Positions 32,578 through 41,602 of a DNA stretch of 41,602 bases are shown one piece after another; the stretch's first letter is position 1, and the number at the start of each line of letters is the position of its first letter. This DNA is from an uncultured Bacilli bacterium. GTDB taxonomy: Bacteria; Bacillota_I; Bacilli_A; RFN20; CAG-826. A program made the position numbers and the translations under genes. The notes beneath the pieces are model-generated. The model did no database searches. It had not been told where the DNA came from and worked only from the letters and a program-made list of their open reading frames with translations. Location of the stretch: positions 1 through 41,602 of the forward strand of contig CANQQL010000008.1 in NCBI GenBank assembly GCA_947625975.1, written 5' to 3'.

Positions 32578-34560
32578 TTAATTATTATCTAAATTATCAG
32601 TAGCTTCTACCCATCCGTCTGTAGCGGAATCTCTGATAAAGAAATGTTCAGCAAAATGCATAGGATTAGAACTTTCATTACCAAATTGCATTTGTTTCCA
32701 TTCTTCTACTGTTCCATCAAAATAGACATTTACTAAATTTTCATCACCGTAAAAGGCATCATTTTCAATGCGTTTTACACTTTTAGAAATCGTAATATTT
32801 TCTAAATTTGTGCAATTTTTAAACGCATCACTATTGATACTTGTAACTTTATCGGGAATAACCAATTCAGTTAATAAAGTCGCATTTTCAAAAAGACCGG
32901 AATCAATAACCCGAAGATCATCACTTAAAGTTACCGATTTTAAATTTGTACAATCTTTAAAAACATATCTATCCATCGTTTTGACACTATTGGGTATTAA
33001 TACTTCTGTTAAATTGGTGCATCCTTCAAAGAAAGAATTGTTTATCGTAGAGAAATTTGTATTTTCCGGCAATTTAACTTCATAAACACCGGAATTTTTT
33101 AACACAGCACTATAAAAAACACGAACAGTATCAGGAAATTCTATTTTTTTCAGTGAGGTAGTACCACTAAAACACTCCGCATTAATAGTAATAAGTGCTC
33201 CTTCATCATAAAAATTAACCTCTTGCAACTTGGTACAATTTTTAAATGTTGAATTTTCTAAAGAAAGCATATCACTAGGAATAGTTATCGATTCGATGCC
33301 GGAACCTTCAAAAGCACTTGCACCTATCGTTTTAACTGTTTCTTTGCCTTCGTCATTTTTCGGAAAATTAATCTCGGTTAAATTTTCTGTATTCATAAAC
33401 GCTTTGCTATTAATTACAATAATTCCTGAATTATTCTTAGAATAATTGGGCAATACAACACTTTTCAAATTTCTATCATCAGCAAATAATTCAGTGCTAA
33501 TGGTGTCTATTTTTTGGGGGAAAATAAAATTTTCAATACTCGTTCCTTTAAATGCTCGGTTTCCGATTTTTTCTATATTATCCGATAGTGTAATGTTCGT
33601 CAAACTAACATCACCTGCAAAAGCATCATCACCAATCGAAGTAACGCTATCTGGTACGGTTAGAGAAGAAAGATTTACACAATTTTCAAAAATCGATTCA
33701 TTAATTGTTGTCAATTTATCATTAAGTGTTACACTTTTTACTGCTGTTCCTTTAAATGCTCCGTTTCCAATAGAACTTAATTTACTAAAATCAATACTTT
33801 CTAGTTTTGTGCAGCCATTGAAAACATCAGATTTGATTTCGGTAACATTATTCAATTCCACGGAAACAAGATTTTGACAATCTCTAAACATTTCTTTTTC
33901 AATTGAAGTAAAAGTGTCTGGCATTTCCACAGCCACTAAATGTGGTTGATTGGAAAAAGCACCATTTGCAAAATTAACTATCTCACTAGGAATATAAACA
34001 TAATCGCTTGCATTCTCTGAAGCTTGCTTATCATTTTCACTTTTGAGAGTAAAATCTTTTGTACCATTTCCATTATATTTATATAAGAAATTACCAAATG
34101 TAATAAATTCTTTATCACTATGAGAATCCAGCCATCCAGAACCTTCAAAGACATCATTACCCAACACTTTTAAATCACTTTTTACCACTACATCGGTAAG
34201 TAAAGGGCAACCCGCAAATGCTTCATCACCAATTTCTTCTACGGTTTTCGGTAATATAACTTTCTTCAAACGCGCAAGATTTTTAAACGCTTGCGCATCA
34301 ATTCCCGTAACCGGATGTCCTAAAAGTTTAGAAGGAACTTCAAAAACATCTGGATAGTTGGAATCACTTTTAATACTAGTTATGTAGGCCGGCGTCCCTT
34401 GAGAATCTCCATTTTCATCCGTTAGATATCTAAATTGAATATAACCAATATTCTTATAATCTTTTAATACAAATTCTATTACTGACCAATAAATTCCCGC
34501 AATTAATACCACTGCTCCTAAAATAGGAAAGAAGATTTTCATAAATTTCTTTTTATTCAC
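32578..34560 (-). CDS. membrane-anchored leucine-rich-repeat (BspA/LRR_5) protein
   Basis: 660 aa. A single membrane helix near the N-terminus (IFFPILGAVVLIAGIYWSVI) anchors a large extracellular array of LRR_5 repeats running from about residue 60 to 630, with recurring LTSVTIPDSVTSIGDDAF-like units. Such arrays bind proteins or host surfaces in other bacteria; the ligand here is unknown. GTG at 34560 is chosen because AAGGTGG lies 5 nt upstream; an upstream GTG at 34569 would fall on that site. It is the last gene of the oligopeptide transporter operon and overlaps oppF by 8 bp. Confidence 0.85.
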   Translation of the reverse strand: MNKKKFMKIFFPILGAVVLIAGIYWSVIEFVLKDYKNIGYIQFRYLTDENGDSQGTPAYITSIKSDSNYPDVFEVPSKLLGHPVTGIDAQAFKNLARLKKVILPKTVEEIGDEAFAGCPLLTDVVVKSDLKVLGNDVFEGSGWLDSHSDKEFITFGNFLYKYNGNGTKDFTLKSENDKQASENASDYVYIPSEIVNFANGAFSNQPHLVAVEMPDTFTSIEKEMFRDCQNLVSVELNNVTEIKSDVFNGCTKLESIDFSKLSSIGNGAFKGTAVKSVTLNDKLTTINESIFENCVNLSSLTVPDSVTSIGDDAFAGDVSLTNITLSDNIEKIGNRAFKGTSIENFIFPQKIDTISTELFADDRNLKSVVLPNYSKNNSGIIVINSKAFMNTENLTEINFPKNDEGKETVKTIGASAFEGSGIESITIPSDMLSLENSTFKNCTKLQEVNFYDEGALITINAECFSGTTSLKKIEFPDTVRVFYSAVLKNSGVYEVKLPENTNFSTINNSFFEGCTNLTEVLIPNSVKTMDRYVFKDCTNLKSVTLSDDLRVIDSGLFENATLLTELVIPDKVTSINSDAFKNCTNLENITISKSVKRIENDAFYGDENLVNVYFDGTVEEWKQMQFGNESSNPMHFAEHFFIRDSATDGWVEATDNLDNN

Positions 34561-35575
34561 TTTTGCCACCTTCTTTCATGCTTTTAAGAATAGTTTTGTA
34601 ATGCGCAAGTTCTTCTAAATTACAACGCACATAATGATGTGGTTCTACCTCATAAAAATCAGCGGGATCTTCCTCGGTATAATTATGTTGTTGAGGATTG
34701 TATACGATAACCTTCTTTTTCTTTTCAATACTTGGATCAGGCAAAGGAATTGCCGATAATAATGATTTAGTATATGGATGAAGAGGCGCCTCAAACAAAC
34801 GATCAGCCGGACACAATTCTACTAATTTACCTTGATAGATAACGGCAATGCGATCCGAGATATATTTCACCACTGATAAATCATGGGCAATAAATAAAAC
34901 AGTTAATCCTCGTTCATCACGGAATTCTTTAATAAGATTTAAAACTTGCGCACGGATTGAAACATCTAGTGCTGAAATCGGTTCATCGGCAATAATCATT
35001 TCTGGATTCATAATCATACAGCGAGCAATACCAATACGCTGTCTTTGTCCACCTGAGAATTCATGCGGATAGCGTTTAAGATGCTCCGGGCTGAGACCTA
35101 CACGACGAATCATCTTTTCAACTTTTTCCAAACGTTCCGCCTCATCTTTGTAAAGATGAAAAGCTCTTAATCCTTCGCTGATAATGTAATCGACATTACT
35201 ACGATCATTTAAAGATGCAGAAGGATCTTGGAAAATCATTTGGATTTTAGTCTTTAAGTTTCGAGCTCGATCCTTTTTTATTTTACCGGAGATAACCTCT
35301 TTTTCTTCATCACCATAGACAATTTGTCCGCCAGAAGTGGGAATTATTCTGATTAACGCCCTTCCGATTGTGGTCTTTCCGGAGCCAGATTCACCAACTA
35401 ATCCCAAAATTTCTCCTTTATAAATATCTAAGTTTAAATCATCAATAATTACTCTTTCATATATTCCGTGCTTAAAAGATATACGAACATTTTGGAAAGA
35501 AACCAAAACATTGCGATCATTGGATTTGTGATGAATATCAACATACTTAACCGGAGTATTATCTTTATTATTCAT
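34553..35575 (-). CDS. oppF: oligopeptide ABC transporter, ATP-binding protein OppF-like
   Basis: 340 aa. One of the two ATPases of the peptide importer. Walker A GESGSGKTT, signature FSGGQRQRIGIARCMI, Walker B MIIADEPISALD and switch motif FIAHDLSVV are intact. The C-terminal oligo_HPY region is present (LFEAPLHPYTKSLLSAIPLPDP). ATG 35575 has GGTGGTGA upstream and overlaps the end of oppD by 8 bp; the frame is open farther up, but only with weaker starts. Confidence 0.93.
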   Translation of the reverse strand: MNNKDNTPVKYVDIHHKSNDRNVLVSFQNVRISFKHGIYERVIIDDLNLDIYKGEILGLVGESGSGKTTIGRALIRIIPTSGGQIVYGDEEKEVISGKIKKDRARNLKTKIQMIFQDPSASLNDRSNVDYIISEGLRAFHLYKDEAERLEKVEKMIRRVGLSPEHLKRYPHEFSGGQRQRIGIARCMIMNPEMIIADEPISALDVSIRAQVLNLIKEFRDERGLTVLFIAHDLSVVKYISDRIAVIYQGKLVELCPADRLFEAPLHPYTKSLLSAIPLPDPSIEKKKKVIVYNPQQHNYTEEDPADFYEVEPHHYVRCNLEELAHYKTILKSMKEGGKSE

Positions 35576-36656
35576 GTTTATCTTCACCACCATTCTCAAT
35601 TTCTTTCTTTAATTCATTAGAAACTTGCTCAATGCGTTTAGAAAGATTTTTTATAATTGCTGGCTTTTCCACTTTAGGAGCACGCGGATCTAAAAGCCAG
35701 GTTTTGGCAGAATGCGTTTCACTTATTTTAAACATTGGTGGTTCAATTAAGAAATCAATGCGCATGGCATATTTATTTCTTATGGCGAAAGCATCACCAA
35801 TTATTTCGCTTGTAAATGTAGGTGGATTGCCAGGAATATAGCTTAAAGGATCTTCTTTGCTACCTAATTGCGGTAAAGAGGCAAGTAAAGCCCAAGTGTA
35901 TGGATGAGCAGAGCGATAGAAAATATCTTCGACAGTACCATACTCCACAATTTGTCCGCCATACATAACCGCAACACGATCGGCAACATTAGCTACAACA
36001 CCTAAATCATGCGTAATAAAAATTGTTGTCCATTTATATTCTTCTTGCAATTCTTTTATTAAGTCTAAAATTTGTGCTTGAACGGTAACATCTAGGGCTG
36101 TTGTTGGCTCATCACAAATAAGAATTTCCGGTCTACAAGCTAGAGCAATAGCAATAACAACTCTTTGACGCATTCCCCCAGAATACTGAAACGGATAATC
36201 GTTAAATCTTTTCTCAGCATCCGGAATACGAACTTTTTTAAGTAAATTTATTGCTTCTTTTTTTGCTTCTTCCTTGGATAATTTGTGATGAATACGCAAA
36301 ACTTCCGAAATTTGATAACCAATGGAGAACAAAGGATTTAAAGAAGTCATAGGATCTTGGAAAATTGTAGCAATTCTCTTGCCACGTATACCAAGCCAAT
36401 CTTTAGGCTTTTTCAAAGTGGCAAGATCAATCCCGTCAAACATAATAGAGCCATTTGAGATATATCCATTTGCATCAAGCATACCGGTAAATGTCTTAGT
36501 AAATACCGATTTACCAGATCCGGATTCTCCAACAATTGCTAAAGTCTCTCCTTCATAAACATCAAGATTAATATCACGTATAACATTCATTTTCTTCCCG
36601 TGAGATAAGAATCCTACGCTAAGATTTTTTACTTCAAGAATTTTTTTCTTTTCCAT
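35568..36656 (-). CDS. oppD: oligopeptide ABC transporter, ATP-binding protein OppD-like
   Basis: 362 aa, partner of OppF. Walker A GESGSGKSV, signature YSGGMRQRVVIAIALACRP, Walker B ILICDEPTTALD and FITHDLGVVA are intact. The C-terminal HPY motif (RSAHPYTWALLASLPQLG) is present, but the iron-sulfur cysteine cluster found in some homologues is not. AGGAGG lies 9 nt before ATG. Confidence 0.94.
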   Translation of the reverse strand: MEKKKILEVKNLSVGFLSHGKKMNVIRDINLDVYEGETLAIVGESGSGKSVFTKTFTGMLDANGYISNGSIMFDGIDLATLKKPKDWLGIRGKRIATIFQDPMTSLNPLFSIGYQISEVLRIHHKLSKEEAKKEAINLLKKVRIPDAEKRFNDYPFQYSGGMRQRVVIAIALACRPEILICDEPTTALDVTVQAQILDLIKELQEEYKWTTIFITHDLGVVANVADRVAVMYGGQIVEYGTVEDIFYRSAHPYTWALLASLPQLGSKEDPLSYIPGNPPTFTSEIIGDAFAIRNKYAMRIDFLIEPPMFKISETHSAKTWLLDPRAPKVEKPAIIKNLSKRIEQVSNELKKEIENGGEDKHE

Positions 36657-36668
36657 AATTTCTACCTC

Positions 36669-37646
36669 CTAGCGATGATTCTTTGGATCTGTGGCATCAG
36701 CAAGTGCTAAACCAAGATAAAAGAAACAAATAGTAAGTGGGGCCATAACAACCATAGGAGCTAATAACAAATGCGGATAAACATTCCATTTATCTTTAGC
36801 GGCCAAGGTCAATACTTGGCCCAAAGTAACTCTTTCATCCGCTTTAAAGCTTAGATTAAAATACGCAAGACCAACTTCAGACGAAATCGCTCCCGGAATA
36901 GCAGTTGATACTACTGTAACAATCACGGAAATCAAATAAGGTAATAAATTATGAGTAATCATTGCTCTTGAAGAACTACCAAGAGTCTGCGAAGCAATAT
37001 TATATTCACGATTACGAATAATAATTATTTGATTTCTTATAAATCCAGCAAGTCCCATCCATCCGAATGAACACAAAACGAGAACAATTGTCCAAAATGA
37101 AGGAGATAAGAATTGCATTAATAAAATATAAAGCAAAATAGATGGAATATTATTTATAAAATTCCTTAATTCAATAAGAATTGGATCAAGCCATTTGAAA
37201 TATCCCCACATTGAACCAATCAAGATTCCAAAGAAAGTATCAATTAAAGCCACAACGGTTCCTAAAAGCAAGGATAGTTGCGTACCTTTCCATACTAAGG
37301 TCCACAAATCTTGTCCATTATATGGTTGCATTCCATCACCAGCAGTTCCGAAGAAATGTTCCGCGGATGGTGTTAAATACGATTCCCACTTTTGAAAAGT
37401 AGTTTTGTATTCGGTAATTATTTTATATTGTTTAATTAATGGTCCAACAAATGCCATAACCACAATTAAGATAATTACAGCAACACAAATAATAGTTAAG
37501 GGATTTTTCCATAATTGTTTAAAAGTCTCGCCCCAATAGGAATACGGAGTAGATTCTAATTTTTCAACCTCGTCATCAGAACTACCAACGACTGTAAACA
37601 AATCTTTAGTATTAAACTCTACGACATCATCAATATTTTTCGCCAT
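36669..37646 (-). CDS. oppC: oligopeptide ABC transporter permease OppC-like
   Basis: 325 aa with about six membrane segments. After a 45-residue cytoplasmic N-terminus (YWGETFKQLWKNPL) come the first helix, a periplasm-facing loop with GTAGDGMQPYNGQDLW (a variant of the usual GTD..GRD), and the ATPase-docking EAA region REYNIASQTLGSSSRAMITHNLLP. It is 12 bp from oppB and 12 bp from oppD, all with strong ribosome binding sites. Confidence 0.94.
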   Translation of the reverse strand: MAKNIDDVVEFNTKDLFTVVGSSDDEVEKLESTPYSYWGETFKQLWKNPLTIICVAVIILIVVMAFVGPLIKQYKIITEYKTTFQKWESYLTPSAEHFFGTAGDGMQPYNGQDLWTLVWKGTQLSLLLGTVVALIDTFFGILIGSMWGYFKWLDPILIELRNFINNIPSILLYILLMQFLSPSFWTIVLVLCSFGWMGLAGFIRNQIIIIRNREYNIASQTLGSSSRAMITHNLLPYLISVIVTVVSTAIPGAISSEVGLAYFNLSFKADERVTLGQVLTLAAKDKWNVYPHLLLAPMVVMAPLTICFFYLGLALADATDPKNHR

Positions 37647-37658
37647 TTACTCCACCTC

Positions 37659-38867
37659 CTACTCTGCTGCTAAGCTGACACGTGGGTCAACCATAGCGGT
37701 CACAATATCTCCGGCAAGATAGGCAATAATAGAAATCAAAGCCGAAACAACAACGATGCCTTGCAAAGCATACAAATCGTTATTATCATTTGCCCAAATT
37801 AAATAATCTCCTAATCCGGGCACACCATATATCTTTTCAATATAGAAAGAGCCTAATAAAGCTCCTAAAATCGAAGTAGGGATAGATCTAATTAAAGGCA
37901 CAATGGCGTTTCTTAAAACATGTGTGTACATAATCCGATTTTCCGAAATACCTTTTGCCCTTGCAAATTTTACATAATCGGAATTAAATTCATCGAGCAT
38001 AAATCTTCTCACCCACAAAGCAATTCCTGCCATACCAGTTAAACCCATGGTTAAGGCTGGCGCTAACCAAGTGGCAAAATTATTCGGATCATATTTATTT
38101 TCTAAACCAATAATATAGACTAAAAGCAACTGCCAAATATAGTAATAAGCAACACCCGGAATAGCATCAATTGAAATAATATAAGTTTTACCTATCTTAT
38201 CGATAATACCATCTTTATGCTTAGCCATTAAAACGCCCAATGGATAGCCAATGGCAAGTTCAATAATAACGGCAATAATGCCAATTCTAAATGAATGCAT
38301 CATCTTTTCGCCAAAAATGATATCAATAACATAGCGAGAAGATGTTCCGGTAGCCTTATAGGAAATGCCTAAATCAATAATGAAAGTACGGCAATCATAA
38401 ACTTTGACATAACTAATCAAGTTATTAAAGGCATCATAAATTGGTTCTGTACCAATTTCTTGAGTACAAATTGTTTTAGGAAAAGGAAGAATTTTATAAA
38501 AATAATTTATAATTTGTCCCAATATTTCTACAAAACTATCACCATATAATCCTAAATCTTTTAAAACACTTATACATCTTTGGTCACGTACTTCGGATGG
38601 TAATTTGTCCCAGTTTTCAATATATCCTTGACAAATTGTTGTCGTACTTTTTAACCTTAGCAACAAATAAGTGGCTGTTATGGCAAGCATAACGGAAATA
38701 AGTGCAGATCCAATACGTTTTAAAGAATAAATAAGTAGAGGATGTGCGAAAATACTTTGTATCTTAGCATTGTTTTTAAAAATGATTCTCCGTGAAACAA
38801 GAATCACGAATATAACAAATAAGACAATCAAAGCTATAATGGTATAACCGATTAAAAATGTTGCCAT
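37659..38867 (-). CDS. oppB: oligopeptide ABC transporter permease OppB-like
   Basis: 402 aa. The C-terminal half is the standard permease core with the EAA motif DYVKFARAKGISENRIMYTHVLRNAIVP and final helix IVVVSALISIIAYLAGDIVTAMVDPR. It is longer than typical OppB (about 310 aa): an extra N-terminal helix and a larger extracytoplasmic loop with several Cys residues (ICQGY, QRCIS, TICTQ, YDCRTF) precede the core. AAAAGGAGGGA lies before ATG. Confidence 0.93.
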   Translation of the reverse strand: MATFLIGYTIIALIVLFVIFVILVSRRIIFKNNAKIQSIFAHPLLIYSLKRIGSALISVMLAITATYLLLRLKSTTTICQGYIENWDKLPSEVRDQRCISVLKDLGLYGDSFVEILGQIINYFYKILPFPKTICTQEIGTEPIYDAFNNLISYVKVYDCRTFIIDLGISYKATGTSSRYVIDIIFGEKMMHSFRIGIIAVIIELAIGYPLGVLMAKHKDGIIDKIGKTYIISIDAIPGVAYYYIWQLLLVYIIGLENKYDPNNFATWLAPALTMGLTGMAGIALWVRRFMLDEFNSDYVKFARAKGISENRIMYTHVLRNAIVPLIRSIPTSILGALLGSFYIEKIYGVPGLGDYLIWANDNNDLYALQGIVVVSALISIIAYLAGDIVTAMVDPRVSLAAE

Positions 38868-38900
38868 TATATCCCTCCTTTTAAGTCTTAAAAATGCATA

Positions 38901-38926
38901 AGAGATTAGGTGTTTGCCTAATCTCT
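38901..38926 (-). promoter_or_regulatory. intercistronic hairpin between oppA and oppB
   Basis: Perfect 10-bp arms AGAGATTAGG (38901-38910) and CCTAATCTCT (38917-38926) with a 6-nt loop and only a poor T run. Such partial terminators after a binding-protein gene usually let the binding protein be made in excess over the permease; that role is inferred. Confidence 0.7.
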
Positions 38927-38962
38927 AAAAAATATAATAAATTTGCTATTATATCAATTTAG

Positions 38963-41395
38963 TTAGTCTTGTAAAAGTGTCTTATCGTAAAGACTATTTT
39001 CTTCAGAATAGCCATTGAGAGCTTGCTTCTTATTGTCATCAAATAGTTTTTTAGACGCTTTACGATCAACACCGCCCATAGCAGTAGTTAAAGCATAAAC
39101 ACCCTTTAATTTATAGGAGCTTAAACCATACGCTGCTGATGGAGTTTCATATCCTGCTAAACGAGAAACTGTAACTGACCAACCTTGTCCAGACATATAA
39201 TCAGGTGACATAATATGCACTTCAAACAACAACTCCACTTCGGCTTGTGCAAATAATTCAAATCGTAAAGTTGGGTTATTATTAGTTTGTGCTCCTTCGG
39301 CAACTAATCTATCGTATTCATCAAGCATATTTTCTTTAGTGCTACCGCTTAAAACTTTATTGTCATCACTAAAGGTATTAACATAATCTGGAACTTCAGT
39401 CTGTATACCGGCATAACTAGCCATATCACCACCGGTGGTCAATGTATTTAAATATGTTAATGGATCTGCATAGTCAGCACCCCATCCTATAACATACATA
39501 TGATAATCACCGCTTTGTCCTAATTCTGTATAGTTGGCTGCAGTTACTTTTTCATTTTTTACAATTTCAAAATAAGGATATTTATTGTCCTTACATGCCG
39601 TTGCACCATTTTTAATTTTGTCAGGATTTGTTGTACAAGCATTAACAGTTTCATTGAAATTCTCAATCCATTGTGAATCCCAAACAGATTGTTTTGCATC
39701 GAAGTTTAATCCTAAATATTCAAATCTTATTGGGAAATCAACTCTAATTGATTTAGTTTGACCATCTACTTCATAGGTAATAGGTCCATTTTCTTTCCAA
39801 TATTCTACAGCAGCCTTTGCCCGAGCGGCTAATTTTTCAGTTTGAGCTTTGGCATTATAGCCATTTGGCAACTTCCCTTGTGCTAATAACTCTCTTACTT
39901 CATCAACTGGCACACCATACTTTTCAGAATATGCTTCATATAAAAATTCTATATAATCTTTACCACTTGCTTCAACAAATCCTTTTGGAATAAATGTCCA
40001 CATTTGGTATTGATTTTGCATATCAGCAGCTAAACCGTATCTTTGGTTATAAATGGTATAGTCAACACCATTTAATAATAAATCACGAACTGCATTGATT
40101 TTCATTGCGGCATTGGCCATTTCATTTTCATCCTTACTTAAAGGTGAATAAGAACCAAAATTTTTACGATTTACATTGAGTTGCGTATAAAAGGTTGAAT
40201 CAATAGTATCTATTTCACGAGAATAAACATCCTCATTAACTGGATTTTCAATTGAGCCTCTGTTATCCTTCCCGGTTACATAAGTTTCCCAACCAACTTT
40301 ATCCGTTTGTGAAACACCAAACGAGTCAATTTTTCCAGCCTCATATTCACGACGAATAAAGTCATCGTTAGTTTGATCTGGCAAAAGATTATATGTAATT
40401 GTATCAATATGAACATTATCGGCATCCCAGTATTCAGTATTTTTCTTATAAACCAATGTGCCACTTCCATCCCATTTTTCTAAACGGAAAGCTCCGCAAT
40501 ATAGAAGTCTATCGTTATTACCGACACCATATGAAGAGATACCACCAAGGTCATTAACAAAGCTTTCGTTGATAGGTAAAAATGGTGTATAAGTTAAAGC
40601 AGAAGGGAAATATGAAGCTGGTTTTTCTAGTTCATATTCTACATAGTAATATTCTACATTTGTTCCTGGCTCAACTTCTTTACCTGATTTAACTCCAATG
40701 TTTTCACCTCTAGCAATTGTACTGACCATAGAGGCGGTAACGTTCAAATCAAGATTTCCATATTGTTTTGCAAATTCATTAATATATCTTGCTATTGTCG
40801 TATCATCACTTGCTCTAATTGTACCTTGACTATCTAAATATTTGGTATATGTATAGGCCCAATATTCATAACCGCCTTTAATAAACATTGCCGGTAGATA
40901 GTAACAATCCGATTGATTTCGAGCATCTAAAACTTGTTTGACAGCATATTCAAAATCTTTACCAGTTACATATTGAGGTTCTCCTAAACGCGATACATAT
41001 TGTGTACCATCCCACTTTAACCATTTAATTGGATCTGATGTTCCTTTTCCTAATTCATTTCCACGAATATAGAATTTAAATTTTGAGTAATTATCATTTC
41101 TAAAAACTTTTTCCGCAAGTGCCATCGATAGACGACCATAAGAATCATTTTCTAATAAGCCATCAACAAAATTAGCAATATGTGTACCGTTTTCTGCTGC
41201 CATCGTTGTTGCAGTGTTTAACGATTTTAAAGGTGTTGCAATATATGCTGTATAGCTTTTCTTGCCTTTATATTTGCTTGGAATATACTGATTTCCAACA
41301 ATATCAAAGGCTTCTATTGTTTCGCGTGGGCCACATGCGCTTAACATTGTGACTACTGCACCTAACAATACTAGGCTTTTAAATTTCTTTCCCAT
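38963..41395 (-). CDS. oppA: oligopeptide-binding lipoprotein OppA-like (SBP family 5)
   Basis: 810 aa, longer than usual OppA (about 540-600). Lipoprotein signal MGKKFKSLVLLGAVVTMLSAC places the lipid-modified cysteine at residue 21. SBP_bac_5 features include YVTGKDFEYAVKQVLDARN, YELEKPASYFPSALTYTPFLPINESFV, FRLEKWDGSGTLVYKKNTEYW, HIDTITYNLLPDQ and DYHMYVIGWGADYADPLTYLN. It is the first gene of the operon, with AAAAGGAGA before ATG and a strong promoter. The extra length lies in inserted segments (near residues 185-260 and 500-560). Confidence 0.94.
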   Translation of the reverse strand: MGKKFKSLVLLGAVVTMLSACGPRETIEAFDIVGNQYIPSKYKGKKSYTAYIATPLKSLNTATTMAAENGTHIANFVDGLLENDSYGRLSMALAEKVFRNDNYSKFKFYIRGNELGKGTSDPIKWLKWDGTQYVSRLGEPQYVTGKDFEYAVKQVLDARNQSDCYYLPAMFIKGGYEYWAYTYTKYLDSQGTIRASDDTTIARYINEFAKQYGNLDLNVTASMVSTIARGENIGVKSGKEVEPGTNVEYYYVEYELEKPASYFPSALTYTPFLPINESFVNDLGGISSYGVGNNDRLLYCGAFRLEKWDGSGTLVYKKNTEYWDADNVHIDTITYNLLPDQTNDDFIRREYEAGKIDSFGVSQTDKVGWETYVTGKDNRGSIENPVNEDVYSREIDTIDSTFYTQLNVNRKNFGSYSPLSKDENEMANAAMKINAVRDLLLNGVDYTIYNQRYGLAADMQNQYQMWTFIPKGFVEASGKDYIEFLYEAYSEKYGVPVDEVRELLAQGKLPNGYNAKAQTEKLAARAKAAVEYWKENGPITYEVDGQTKSIRVDFPIRFEYLGLNFDAKQSVWDSQWIENFNETVNACTTNPDKIKNGATACKDNKYPYFEIVKNEKVTAANYTELGQSGDYHMYVIGWGADYADPLTYLNTLTTGGDMASYAGIQTEVPDYVNTFSDDNKVLSGSTKENMLDEYDRLVAEGAQTNNNPTLRFELFAQAEVELLFEVHIMSPDYMSGQGWSVTVSRLAGYETPSAAYGLSSYKLKGVYALTTAMGGVDRKASKKLFDDNKKQALNGYSEENSLYDKTLLQD

Positions 41396-41449
41396 AAAAT
41401 TTTCTCCTTTTTATTTATAAATAAAAAAACCATAAATGGAATTTATTAA

Positions 41450-41478
41450 ATCATACTACTATAATATTTACAAGTCAA
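41450..41478 (-). promoter_or_regulatory. strong promoter of the opp operon
   Basis: On the minus strand TTGACT (41473-41478, 5/6) and TATGAT (41450-41455, 5/6) have a 17-bp spacer, 55 bp before the oppA start codon. Nothing else was recognised up to the window end. Confidence 0.85.
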
Positions 41479-41602
41479 TTAAATTTTACTATTTGCAGAT
41501 GAAAGACCTCTCAAAAAGAATTTCCGCTTAATTAAAATTAAAACTTCAAAAATAAAGTAATTCCAAAATAAACTTCAAAAAAGTTAAAATGTAAGTGTAT
41601 CT

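Overview
The window reads as the chromosome of an AT-rich, low-GC Firmicute, most likely an uncultured gut member of the Bacilli (Erysipelotrichales/RF39-like, near the Mollicutes but walled). The support is inference from gene content: an ecfA1-ecfA2-ecfT-truA cluster, a THF riboswitch ahead of folT, BIG2-rich surface proteins, uppP and VanZ. TGA acts as a stop codon, so the Mollicutes code is not used. No rRNA, tRNA or CRISPR array was seen.

Layout. (1) 0.3-2.9 kb: a lipoprotein with Ig-like domains and a clostripain-family (C11) peptidase. (2) 3.4-10.1 kb, minus strand: two small membrane proteins, yebC, a PHP phosphatase, truA, the energizing module of an ECF vitamin transporter, a small membrane protein and a dCMP deaminase. 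(3) 10.3-11.8 kb, plus: a two-gene ABC-2 exporter. (4) 11.9-14.1 kb, minus: a membrane-anchored degenerate Mrr-like protein and a small surface protein. (5) 14.3-22.5 kb: a surface-protein locus. Two divergent surface-protein genes share a perfect 213-bp inverted repeat that covers leader and signal peptide and encloses a 668-bp palindrome-rich core. Downstream are a decayed IS1634-type element, a truncated and frameshifted ATP-binding (AlbA_2/RecG-like) gene, and an orphan 239-bp fragment about 97% identical to the plus-strand surface gene. (6) 22.5-23.9 kb: THF riboswitch and a folate ECF S-component with an unusual N-terminal extension. (7) 23.9-32.4 kb: smpB, an Ig-like/VanZ fusion, an alpha/beta hydrolase, uppP and an envelope-glycan operon with a polymerase/ligase-glycosyltransferase fusion. 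(8) 32.6-41.4 kb, minus: an oppABCDF oligopeptide importer with a leucine-rich-repeat protein.

Connections. The FolT S-component at 22.7 kb presumably uses the EcfA1A2T module at 7-9.5 kb. UppP and the glycosyltransferases act on lipid-linked sugars and the envelope. The most interesting part is region 5: its geometry is what a recombinational on/off or either/or switch of surface proteins would need, with a possible silent partial copy 3 kb away. Inversion itself is inferred, not seen.
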